Of a stretch of DNA of 64,000 bases, positions 25,848 to 33,665 are shown one piece after another. The stretch is from a bacterium 210820-DFI.6.37 (GTDB taxonomy: Bacteria; Bacillota; Clostridia; Peptostreptococcales; Anaerovoracaceae). A program made the position numbers and the translations under genes. The stretch's first letter is position 1; each line of letters begins with the position of its first letter. Under the pieces are notes generated by a model, which had not been told where the DNA came from, ran no database searches, and was given only the letters and a program-made list of their open reading frames with translations. The stretch lies in NCBI GenBank assembly GCA_020558355.1, contig JAJCKG010000014.1:12696-76695 (forward strand), read 5' to 3'.

Positions 25848-27404
25848 TTACAGCACTTTCGTCGTCCACTGACTGCAGTCCCAGATATCTGTCACAATAT
25901 CCTGATAAAACTCTGGTTCATGGCAGATCAGAAGGATGCTCCCTTTATATTCGCTTAAGGCCCGCTTCAGCTCAGCCTTTGCGTCCGTATCCAGGTGGTT
26001 GGTCGGCTCATCCAGAAGCAGCAGATTGCTGTCCCGGTTAATCAGCTTGCAGAGACGGACTTTTGCCTGCTCGCCGCCGGAAAGCACGCGGACCTGGCTT
26101 TCGATGTGCTTTGTCGTTAGACCGCATTTCGCGAGAGCCGCCCGCACCTCGAACTGATTCAGACCAGGAAACTCCTGCCACAGCTCTTCGATGCATGTGT
26201 TGGTGTTTCCTGGAGGCATTTCCTGCTCAAAGTATCCGATCTGGAGATAATCTCCCAGCTGGCAGGTGCCGGAAAGGGGAGGGATCAGGCCCAGAACGCT
26301 CTTGAGCAGAGTTGTCTTTCCGATTCCGTTAGCGCCGATCAGTGCGATTTTTTGTCCGCGTTCCATAGATAACGTTAAGGGTTTTGATAAAGGCTCATCA
26401 TAGCCGATGACCAGATCTTTTGTTTCAAAGAGAAGCTTGCCGGAAGTGCGGCCTTTCTGAAAATGAAATTCGGGCTTTGGCTTTTCCGCCGCCAGCTCGA
26501 TTAGTTCCATGCTGTCCAGCTTTTTCTGACGGGACATGGCCATGTTTCGCGTAGCTACTCTGGCTTTGTTGCGGGCTACGAAATCCTTCAGCTGGCTGAT
26601 TTCCTGCTGCTGCCTTTTGTAAGCGGCTTCCAGCTGAGCCTTCTTCACTTGGTAGACCTCCTGGAATTTGTCATAATCACCAGGGTAGCGATCCAGAGCC
26701 TGATTTTCCATATGATATACCAGATTGATTACGCTGTTGAGAAATGGAATATCGTGGGAAATCAGAATGAACGCGTTTTCGTACTCTGTAAGGTACCGCC
26801 GCAGCCAGTCGATATGCTCCTTATCCAGATAGTTTGTAGGCTCATCCAGAAGCAGGATATCCGGCTTTTCCAGCAGCAGCTTTGCCAGGAGCGCTTTTGT
26901 TCTCTGCCCGCCGGAAAGATCCGAAACATCCCGTTCAAGGCCAATATCCATAAGCCCCAGCGCGCGGGCAACCTCTTCTACTTTTGCGTCGATCACATAA
27001 AAATCATGCATAGTCAGCATATCCTGAATCTCCCCCAGCTCATCCATAAGGGTTTCCATCTCGTCTTCCCCGGCGCTGCCAAGAAGATCGCAGATCTGGT
27101 TCATCCTGGCTTCCATATCAAAGAGCCAGGCAAAGGCGGATTTAAGCACATCCCGCAGCGTCATACCCTTTTCCAGGGCCGTATGCTGATCCAGATAGCC
27201 GATCCGGCAGTTTTTCGCCCACTGGATCTTCCCCTCATCCGGCATCAGCTTTCCTGTAATAATATTAAAAAAAGTAGATTTTCCTTCCCCATTGGCGCCG
27301 ACAAGGCCGATATGCTCCCCTTTTAAAAGGCGGAAGGACACATCGTCGAAAATGGCCCGGTCGCCGAAACCATGGGATAAATGCTCAACTGTTAAAATGC
27401 TCAT
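25848..27404 (-). CDS. ABC-F family ATP-binding protein
   Basis: The 518-residue protein has two ATP-binding cassettes without membrane helices: Walker A GANGEGKSTFF and GANGIGKTTLL, signatures LSGGQRTKALL and LSGGEQAKVRL, and Walker B LLLDEPTNYLD and LLLDEPTNHLD. A charged linker (about 240-310) separates them. ABC-F proteins act on the ribosome, some as translation factors and some as antibiotic-protection proteins; the subgroup cannot be fixed here. The start at 27404 fits AGGAG upstream; the longer frame includes untranslated leader. Confidence 0.92.
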   Translation of the reverse strand: MSILTVEHLSHGFGDRAIFDDVSFRLLKGEHIGLVGANGEGKSTFFNIITGKLMPDEGKIQWAKNCRIGYLDQHTALEKGMTLRDVLKSAFAWLFDMEARMNQICDLLGSAGEDEMETLMDELGEIQDMLTMHDFYVIDAKVEEVARALGLMDIGLERDVSDLSGGQRTKALLAKLLLEKPDILLLDEPTNYLDKEHIDWLRRYLTEYENAFILISHDIPFLNSVINLVYHMENQALDRYPGDYDKFQEVYQVKKAQLEAAYKRQQQEISQLKDFVARNKARVATRNMAMSRQKKLDSMELIELAAEKPKPEFHFQKGRTSGKLLFETKDLVIGYDEPLSKPLTLSMERGQKIALIGANGIGKTTLLKSVLGLIPPLSGTCQLGDYLQIGYFEQEMPPGNTNTCIEELWQEFPGLNQFEVRAALAKCGLTTKHIESQVRVLSGGEQAKVRLCKLINRDSNLLLLDEPTNHLDTDAKAELKRALSEYKGSILLICHEPEFYQDIVTDIWDCSQWTTKVL

Positions 27405-27593
27405 AAGAACTCCTTTCGGTCTCTCGCGGCCGTAAATGCCGCAGAAGTGATTATATCGAAAAGTGAAGAAAGTTGCAAGGACACAATGCGTAAGAAGGAC
27501 CATATTCAATGCCGCGGGAATCCTGGCCGCGTACAAACGGGCCGTCTGCCCTGGATTTCCGCGGCCCACCTTTCGCGGGATCAGGAAAAAGGA

Positions 27594-27622
27594 TTGACCT
27601 TTATATGATAATAAATTATAAT
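27594..27622 (+). promoter_or_regulatory. Sigma-A promoter of the fatty acid operon
   Basis: TTGACC at 27594-27599 and a perfect TATAAT at 27617-27622, 17-base spacer. The rest of the 27405-27678 gap holds only this promoter, the palindrome downstream of it and the ABC-F leader. Confidence 0.88.
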
Positions 27623-27629
27623 ATAATAA

Positions 27630-27652
27630 AATAGTTTGATTATCAAACTATT
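27630..27652. promoter_or_regulatory. FabT-like palindromic operator
   Basis: A perfect inverted repeat with 11-base arms around one central T (core TTTGATTATCAAA). This matches the known FabT box of lactic acid bacteria. It lies seven bases downstream of the -10 box, across the transcription start, an ideal repressor position. The MarR-type fusion protein encoded at the end of the operon is the likely binder. Confidence 0.8.
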
Positions 27653-27660
27653 AATTGATT

Positions 27661-27822
27661 ACAGATCCGCTTAAAGGGATGAGGGCCAATGTTTCATTAG
27701 TCAGTATTCCAATGGCATTGTATGATCTTGCGAAAACTGGTAAAATAAGAAAAGGTGATAAAATAGCTGTTATGGGATTTGGCGGCGGGCCGCACGCGGC
27801 GGCCGCAATTATACAGTGGTAA
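27661..27822 (+). pseudogene. fabH C-terminal remnant
   Basis: The frame reads ANVSLVSIPMALYDLAKTG, then KKGDK-like RKGDKIAVMGFGGGPH and ends AAAAIIQW. This is the last part of beta-ketoacyl-ACP synthase III (family pattern NTSAAS..IPxAL and KGDxxLxxGFGxGLTW). The remaining 270 or so residues, including the catalytic Cys and His, are missing, and no good RBS precedes the ATG at 27679. It sits where fabH stands in FabT-type operons. A working fabH must be elsewhere. Confidence 0.7.
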
Positions 27823-27840
27823 AACCAGGAGGAAGAAAAA

Positions 27841-28806
27841 ATGGTAAATGTATGCGAAATTTTAGGGACCAGGTACCCGATCATCCAGGGAGCAATGGCA
27901 AGAATCGCGGAATGCAACCTTGCCGCGGCTGTCAGCAACGGAGGCGGACTGGGGATCATCGCGGCAGGCGGAGAATCCGCGGACTGGCTGAGAGATCAGA
28001 TTAAAAAGACGAGAGAAATGACAGATAAGCCTTTCGGTGTCAACATTATGCTGCTGGCGCCAAACGTAGATGAGCTTATTGAGGTGGTTTGCCAGGAAAA
28101 GGTTCCGGTAGTAACCACCGGAGCCGGAAACCCGGGAAAATATATCGCGAAAATGAAAGAATGCGGCATCAAGGTGGTACCGGTTATTGCCAATGTAGCG
28201 CTGGCTATCCGCGTTGAGCGGGCCGGAGCGGACGCCGTTATAGCGGAGGGAACCGAGGCGGGAGGACATATCGGAGAAACGACAACCATGGCTCTGGTTC
28301 CTCAGATCGCGGACGCGGTAAAGATTCCGGTTATCGCGGCAGGCGGGATCGCGGACGGAAGAGGCGTCGCGGCGGCTTTTATGCTGGGAGCTAAAGGCGT
28401 GCAGGTAGGGACCAGGTTCCTGGTAGCCAATGAATGCATCGTAGCCCAAGGCTATAAGGACGCGATTATAAAGGCGAAGGATTCTTCCACAGTAGCTACG
28501 GGCCGGAGCACAGGCCATCCGGTAAGAGTTATTAAAAACAAGCTGGCCAGAGAAATCCTCGCGCTGGAAAAGAAAAACGAAGATGTTGAAAAAATCAACG
28601 AGCTGTGTACCGGCACCTTGGCGGCGGCAGTCCGGGACGGAGACGCCGAGCATGGAAATATCATGTCCGGACAGATCGCGGGCATGGTTAAGAAAGAACA
28701 GCCGGCAGCGGAAATCATAGAAGAAATGTTTAAGGAGGCAGGAGAGATTTATGAAGATCGGAATCACATTTGCGGGACAGGGCGCTCAGTATCCAGGAAT
28801 GGGTAA
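27841..28806 (+). CDS. fabK: Enoyl-ACP reductase II, FMN-dependent FabK
   Basis: FabK reduces the double bond of enoyl-ACP in the last step of each fatty acid elongation cycle. The 321-residue TIM-barrel protein shows the N-terminal PIIQGAMARIAECNLAAAVS, the catalytic EGTEAGGHIGE with its histidine, and the FMN phosphate loop AAGGIADGRG plus GAKGVQVGTRF. The RBS is AGGAGG. The 3' end overlaps fabD by 56 bases, an unusually long overlap that implies coupled translation; the last 18 or so residues are off the usual family end. It confers the triclosan-insensitive type of reductase. Confidence 0.95.
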   Translation: MVNVCEILGTRYPIIQGAMARIAECNLAAAVSNGGGLGIIAAGGESADWLRDQIKKTREMTDKPFGVNIMLLAPNVDELIEVVCQEKVPVVTTGAGNPGKYIAKMKECGIKVVPVIANVALAIRVERAGADAVIAEGTEAGGHIGETTTMALVPQIADAVKIPVIAAGGIADGRGVAAAFMLGAKGVQVGTRFLVANECIVAQGYKDAIIKAKDSSTVATGRSTGHPVRVIKNKLAREILALEKKNEDVEKINELCTGTLAAAVRDGDAEHGNIMSGQIAGMVKKEQPAAEIIEEMFKEAGEIYEDRNHICGTGRSVSRNG

Positions 28807-29740
28807 GGACCTGTACGACCATTACGAATCAGCAAAAGAAATTTTTGACATGGCAGGGGACCAGGTGAAGGAATGGTGCTTTGAAGGAGACGAAGAGATC
28901 CTCAAGCAGACCCATGTGACACAGCCGTGTATTTATACAGTAACCATGGCGGCTTACAAAGCCTTTCTGGAAGCCCTGGAAAAGGAAGGTCTGAAGGACC
29001 AGGTGGAAATTATCGGCTACGCCGGCTTCAGCCTGGGGGAATACGCCGCGTTAACCGCGACAGGCGCCATTGACGCGATCAAAACCGGGATGGACATTGT
29101 CACAAAGAGAGGACAGCTGATGAACCAGGCGGGTCTTGGACCGGACGGACAGCCTATGGGAAAAATGGCCGCCGCTATGGGAAAGAGAGAGCCGATCCTG
29201 GAAGTCGTAGAAGAAGCCAGAGAAGACGGTATTCTGGAAGGCGTCAACTTTAACTCGCCGGCGCAGACAGTCGTTGCCGGTGACAAAGACGCGATTGCCC
29301 GTTTTGTAGACGCGGCAAAGGCAAAGAAAATCAGAGCGAAAGTCCTTCCTGTGGGAACTGCTTTTCACAGCCCGATGATGGTGCCGGCAGCAAAGGAACT
29401 GAAAAACGTCATCAAAGACGCGGGACTGAAAACACCTCAGGCGAAGATCTACGCCAACGTGACAGCGGAAGACATGATGAAAGACTTTGATGGAGGCGAT
29501 ATTACAGAATACCTGTCCGATATCATGTCAAGACAGGCTATGAGCCCGGTTTACTGGGAAGAAACGATTCGCCATTTTAAGAGAGATGGCGCGGATACGC
29601 TGATTGAGATCGGACCAGGCAAGACCCTGTCCGGCCTTGCCAAGAAAACAGATCCGGAATTGAACCGTTTTAATATCGAAAGCGCGGAGAGCCTGCGGGA
29701 AACCATCGAAGGCCTGAAAGCTCTGAAAAAAGGAGAATAA
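28751..29740 (+). CDS. fabD: Malonyl-CoA:ACP transacylase
   Basis: FabD loads malonyl groups onto acyl carrier protein. The 329-residue protein has the N-terminal FAGQGAQYPGMG, the nucleophile motif GFSLGEYAAL (the usual GHSxG His is Phe here, as it often varies in Clostridia) and the catalytic His in GTAFHSPMM. It is about 15-20 residues longer than E. coli FabD. The RBS GGAG lies within fabK. FabG begins one base after its stop. Confidence 0.95.
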   Translation: MKIGITFAGQGAQYPGMGKDLYDHYESAKEIFDMAGDQVKEWCFEGDEEILKQTHVTQPCIYTVTMAAYKAFLEALEKEGLKDQVEIIGYAGFSLGEYAALTATGAIDAIKTGMDIVTKRGQLMNQAGLGPDGQPMGKMAAAMGKREPILEVVEEAREDGILEGVNFNSPAQTVVAGDKDAIARFVDAAKAKKIRAKVLPVGTAFHSPMMVPAAKELKNVIKDAGLKTPQAKIYANVTAEDMMKDFDGGDITEYLSDIMSRQAMSPVYWEETIRHFKRDGADTLIEIGPGKTLSGLAKKTDPELNRFNIESAESLRETIEGLKALKKGE

Positions 29741-29741
29741 C

Positions 29742-30482
29742 ATGCTAAAGGGAAAATCAGCCATTATTACCGGAGGTGTCCGGGGGATCGGAAAAGCCAT
29801 TGCGAAGGAGTTCTGTGAAAACGGAGCGGATGTGCTGCTGTGCTACAGAAGTAATGATGAACAGGCTAAGAAGACGGCCGAGGAACTGGGACAGTACGGA
29901 ACAAAGGTAGAACTGCTGAAGGGAGATGTCGCTGACCCCGAGACAGCAAAAACTGCGGTGGCCAGGGCAAAAGAGCTGTTTGGAAAAGTAGATATCCTGG
30001 TGAATAACGCCGGTATCACAAGGGATAAACTGATTATGCGCATGTCCGATACGGACTTTACCGATGTAATCAATGCCAACCTGAACGGATCCTTCTATTT
30101 CCTCAGCGCGGCGGCAAAGGTTATGATCAAACAGAAGTCGGGACGCATTATCAACCTGTCTTCTGTAGCGGGAGTAAAAGGAAATCCGGGACAGGTTAAT
30201 TACAGCGCTTCCAAGGCGGGCGTCATGGGGATGACCATGTCAGCGGCAAAAGAGCTGGGAAGAAGAGGTATTACAGTTAACGCCATTGCTCCTGGATTCA
30301 TTGATACGGATATGACCGCGGTCATGACGGATGATCAGAAAGCGAAGATCGCGGAGGCCATTAGCGTGGGGAGGGTCGGAAAACCGGAGGATATTGCCAA
30401 GACAGCTTTATTTCTGGCTTCTGACAGCGCCTCCTACATTACAGGGCAGATCATCTGCGTAGATGGTGGATTGAATATGTAA
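29742..30482 (+). CDS. fabG: 3-oxoacyl-ACP reductase FabG
   Basis: This NADPH-dependent reductase makes the 3-hydroxyacyl-ACP. The 246-residue short-chain dehydrogenase has the cofactor motif TGGVRGIGKAIA, NNAG in VNNAGITRD, the catalytic Ser in INLSSVAG and the YSASK Tyr-Lys pair. The length is standard. Confidence 0.95.
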   Translation: MLKGKSAIITGGVRGIGKAIAKEFCENGADVLLCYRSNDEQAKKTAEELGQYGTKVELLKGDVADPETAKTAVARAKELFGKVDILVNNAGITRDKLIMRMSDTDFTDVINANLNGSFYFLSAAAKVMIKQKSGRIINLSSVAGVKGNPGQVNYSASKAGVMGMTMSAAKELGRRGITVNAIAPGFIDTDMTAVMTDDQKAKIAEAISVGRVGKPEDIAKTALFLASDSASYITGQIICVDGGLNM

Positions 30483-30501
30483 GGGAATAAAGAAAGGAAG
30501 T

Positions 30502-31743
30502 ATGCAAAAGATGGAAAAGAGAGTCGTTATTACAGGACGGGGAGCAGTGACCCCTGTAGGAAATACAGTTGCCGACGCGTGGGCAAGCATCAAAGCCGGA
30601 AAACACGGCATTGCGGAAATCACCCACTTTGACGTTGAGCCTCATAAAGTTAAAATGGGAGCGGAAGTAAAAAACTTTGATTTTGGTGATAAAAGGGCGG
30701 CAAAGAGACTGGACCTTTCATCCCAGTACGCCCTGGTGGCGGCTGAAGAGGCGATGAAGGACTCCGGCATTGTCAGCGGCGAAAATGTAGAACCGGAGCG
30801 CTTTGGCGTTTTCGGCGGAACCGGAATCGGCGGCATTACAACACTGGAAAATGAGGTTACAAAGTGCCTGAAGAGAAACAGCCCCACAAGAGCGTCCGCT
30901 CTGCTGGTACCTATGGTAATGCCTAACGCGGTAGGCGGGAACCTGGCCATTAAATTCAACGCGAAAGGAACCTGCTTTGGTATCGTTTCCGCGTGCGCGT
31001 CCGGTACCCACAGCATCGGCGAAGCCTTCCGCAACATCAAGCACGGTTATTCCGATGTGCTGCTGGCAGGCTCCGCGGAGTGCGTCTTTACTTCCGTCTG
31101 CTTCTCAGGCTTTGCCAACATGACGGCCATGTCCACCAGAACAGACCCGTCCAGATGCTCCACTCCTTTTGACGTGGAACGGGATGGCTTTATTCTGGGT
31201 GAAGGCGCTGGCTTCCTCATTCTGGAAGAACTGGAGCACGCCCTTGAAAGAGGCGCGAAGATCTATGGGGAAATCGTAGGCTACGGCGCGACCTGTGACG
31301 CTTACCACATCACATCTCCTTCGCCGGACGGAGAAGGCGCGGCCAACGCCATGGCCCTTGCTATTGAAGAGGCAGGCATTGCGCCGGATCAGATCGATTA
31401 TATCAATGCCCATGGAACAGGAACTCCATACAATGACCTGTTTGAGACTAACGCAATCAAAGCTGTATTCGGAGACGACACAAAGGTTCCAGTAAGCTCC
31501 ACTAAGAGCATGACCGGCCACCTGCTGGGAGCGGCCGGCGGCATCGAAAGCGTGTTCTGCGTGGAAGCCATTAACGACAGCTTCATTCCTGCTACCATCG
31601 GACTTGAAAAGCCGGATCCGGAGCTGACACTGGACTATGTTCCAAATCAGGGAAGAGACGCGGAGCTGACCTATGTCCTCAGTAACTCTCTGGGATTTGG
31701 CGGACATAACGGAAGTCTGGTCATTAAGAAGTATGAAAAATAG
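30502..31743 (+). CDS. fabF: 3-oxoacyl-ACP synthase II FabF
   Basis: FabF elongates acyl-ACP by condensation with malonyl-ACP. The 413-residue protein has the Cys-His-His triad in VSACASGTHSIG, NAHGTGTPYND and KSMTGHLLGAAGG. Two starts are possible: 30502, close behind AAGGAAG, or the ATG at 30511, which gives MEKRVVITG as in most homologues and a longer RBS distance. Confidence 0.95.
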   Translation: MQKMEKRVVITGRGAVTPVGNTVADAWASIKAGKHGIAEITHFDVEPHKVKMGAEVKNFDFGDKRAAKRLDLSSQYALVAAEEAMKDSGIVSGENVEPERFGVFGGTGIGGITTLENEVTKCLKRNSPTRASALLVPMVMPNAVGGNLAIKFNAKGTCFGIVSACASGTHSIGEAFRNIKHGYSDVLLAGSAECVFTSVCFSGFANMTAMSTRTDPSRCSTPFDVERDGFILGEGAGFLILEELEHALERGAKIYGEIVGYGATCDAYHITSPSPDGEGAANAMALAIEEAGIAPDQIDYINAHGTGTPYNDLFETNAIKAVFGDDTKVPVSSTKSMTGHLLGAAGGIESVFCVEAINDSFIPATIGLEKPDPELTLDYVPNQGRDAELTYVLSNSLGFGGHNGSLVIKKYEK

Positions 31744-31751
31744 GTGAACAC

Positions 31752-32177
31752 ATGTTATTGAATCAGGAACAGATCAAAGAAATTATCCCTCACAGAGAGC
31801 CCTTCCTCCTGGTAGACGAGGTTCTGGAAATGGAAGAGGGAAAATCCATTACCGCAATAAAATATGTAAAAGAAGAGGAATATTACTTTCAGGGACATTT
31901 CCCTGAGCGGAAAGTCATGCCGGGCGTCCTTCAGGTGGAAGCGCTGGCTCAGGCCGGCGCTATCGCGGTGCTGTCTATGCCGGAAAACAGAGGAAAGCTG
32001 GCCTTCTTCGGCTCGATTAAAGAAGCGAAATTCAAACAGCAGGTGGTTCCGGGAGATACCCTGACGCTGAAGGTGAAATTTGAAAAGCTTAGGAGCCGGG
32101 CCGGCACCGGAAAGGCTGAGGCTTATGTAGGAGACAAGCTGGCCTGCCGCTGCGAGATCATGTTTATGTTCGAATAA
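31752..32177 (+). CDS. fabZ: 3-hydroxyacyl-ACP dehydratase FabZ
   Basis: FabZ removes water from 3-hydroxyacyl-ACP to give the substrate of FabK. The 141-residue hot-dog-fold protein has IPHREPFLLVDEVLE, the catalytic His in GHFPERKVMPGVLQVEALAQ (Glu in VEALAQ) and a typical length. It starts eight bases after fabF. No acpP, accB, accC, accD or accA gene is in the operon. Confidence 0.96.
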   Translation: MLLNQEQIKEIIPHREPFLLVDEVLEMEEGKSITAIKYVKEEEYYFQGHFPERKVMPGVLQVEALAQAGAIAVLSMPENRGKLAFFGSIKEAKFKQQVVPGDTLTLKVKFEKLRSRAGTGKAEAYVGDKLACRCEIMFMFE

Positions 32178-32190
32178 GGAGCGTAAAACG

Positions 32191-33639
32191 GTGGATAATG
32201 TTCGAAAAATCAATGATATTCTGGTGAATCTTTTCAACGTGGTCCTGAAGCTGGAAGAAAAGGCGATAAAGGAATCCACCAACAGAGATCTGTCCATCAC
32301 AGAATTGCATACCCTGGCAGCCATCGGACAGGGACGACCAAAGACCATGAGTCAGGTGGCTGCCTCCCTGAAAATCAGCGTCAGCACCTTGACCGCGGCA
32401 GTTAACAAGCTGGTCAAAAAAGGTTATGTGGACCGTTTTCGTATTCCGGAGGACAGAAGGATCGTCAAAATAAGACTGACCGATACAGGGGCCGCGGCTG
32501 TGCGGGAGCATGAGGCTTTTCATATGGCTATGATTTCAGACGCTATTTCTCAGGTCCCGGAGGATCAGATCGGAAAATTTATCGAATCCATTGACAACAT
32601 AAATGAGTACCTTCTGATGCGAAAGCACCCTCCGGCAAAAGACCCGGGGCCTTTTTCCATGAAACCTCTGGAGCTGGGAAAGGTTCATGTTCCAGTGCCT
32701 CTTTTCCAGGGGGCCCTCAGTATTGGCCTGTCCATGAGCAGGCTGGCGGCAGCTGTAGCAAGAGAAGGCGGCGTAGGGGTAATTGCCGCTTCCAAGATCG
32801 GGTTCAGAGAGGCGGATTTTTCCGAAAACCCTCTGGAAGCCAACAAGCGGGCCCTTCGAAGGGAGATCAGAAAAGCGCTGGAGCTGGCAGGCGATGGAAA
32901 AAGGGGACCGATAGGAGTCAATATTATGTGGTCGGCGAAGCACTGCAGCCAGTATGTAGAGACTGCTGTGGAAGCGGGAGCCGAAGTGATCGTGTGCGGA
33001 GGCGGGATACCGACCAATCTTCCGAAATACTGCCGAGACAAAAAAGTTGCTCTGCTGCCCATTGTTTCCTCAAAACGGGCGGCAAATATCATCATCCGCA
33101 ACTGGACGAAAAAATTTAACAGAACGCCGGACGGATTTATTTTTCAGGGACCTCTCGCGGGAGGGTATCTGGGAGTGAAGGAATCCAAAATGGAAACTGC
33201 CGCGGAAGAATTTTATAAAAATATCGCGGATATCAAGGGCGAGCTGGAGGATCTGGAAAACTGCCCGCTGATTGTATGCGGAGGAATCTATACCAGAGAG
33301 GACGCGGAAAAAGCCTTTGCTTACGGGGCGGATGGCTTTCAGCTGGGAACCCGCTTTGTGACCACCGAGGAGTGCGACGCCTGCGACGCCTATAAGAACG
33401 CGTATTTGAACTCAAAGGAAAAGGATGTTACAATTATTACAAGTCCGGAAGGCTTCCCGGGCCGGGTCATAAAGAATTCGTATGTTTCCCGGATCGGCGA
33501 GGATCCCAGGTGCATCACACAGGGCTTGATCAACGCGGCTTTGGGTGATCTGGATAACGGCCTGATTTTTTGCGGAAGTAAGGTGCAGAAGGCAAATAAA
33601 ATCGAGAAGGTGGCTGATATCTTCCGAGAATTTACTTAA
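32191..33639 (+). CDS. MarR/FabT-like repressor fused to an FMN nitronate-monooxygenase/FabK-like domain
   Basis: This 482-residue protein joins two domains in one frame. Residues 1-146 are a MarR winged helix (SITELHTLAAIG, the recognition helix MSQVAASLKISVSTLTAAVNK, the wing DRRIVKIRLTDTG). Residues 157-482 are a TIM barrel of the nitronate monooxygenase/FabK family, starting at what looks like an ancestral start, MKPLELGKV, with no RBS before it. FMN-binding features remain: CGGGIPTNLP, CGGIYTREDA and GADGFQLGTRFV. The motif AGGHxG, whose His is catalytic in FabK and nitronate monooxygenases, reads AGGYLG, so catalysis is probably lost or changed. The GTG start has AGGAG nine bases upstream. 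As the last gene of an operon that starts with a FabT-like operator, it probably senses a flavin, NAD(P)H or acyl signal and represses the operon. The domain calls are firm; the role is inference. Confidence 0.85.
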   Translation: MDNVRKINDILVNLFNVVLKLEEKAIKESTNRDLSITELHTLAAIGQGRPKTMSQVAASLKISVSTLTAAVNKLVKKGYVDRFRIPEDRRIVKIRLTDTGAAAVREHEAFHMAMISDAISQVPEDQIGKFIESIDNINEYLLMRKHPPAKDPGPFSMKPLELGKVHVPVPLFQGALSIGLSMSRLAAAVAREGGVGVIAASKIGFREADFSENPLEANKRALRREIRKALELAGDGKRGPIGVNIMWSAKHCSQYVETAVEAGAEVIVCGGGIPTNLPKYCRDKKVALLPIVSSKRAANIIIRNWTKKFNRTPDGFIFQGPLAGGYLGVKESKMETAAEEFYKNIADIKGELEDLENCPLIVCGGIYTREDAEKAFAYGADGFQLGTRFVTTEECDACDAYKNAYLNSKEKDVTIITSPEGFPGRVIKNSYVSRIGEDPRCITQGLINAALGDLDNGLIFCGSKVQKANKIEKVADIFREFT

Positions 33640-33665
33640 GTAAAATCCAAAAGGAGATCTGATTT

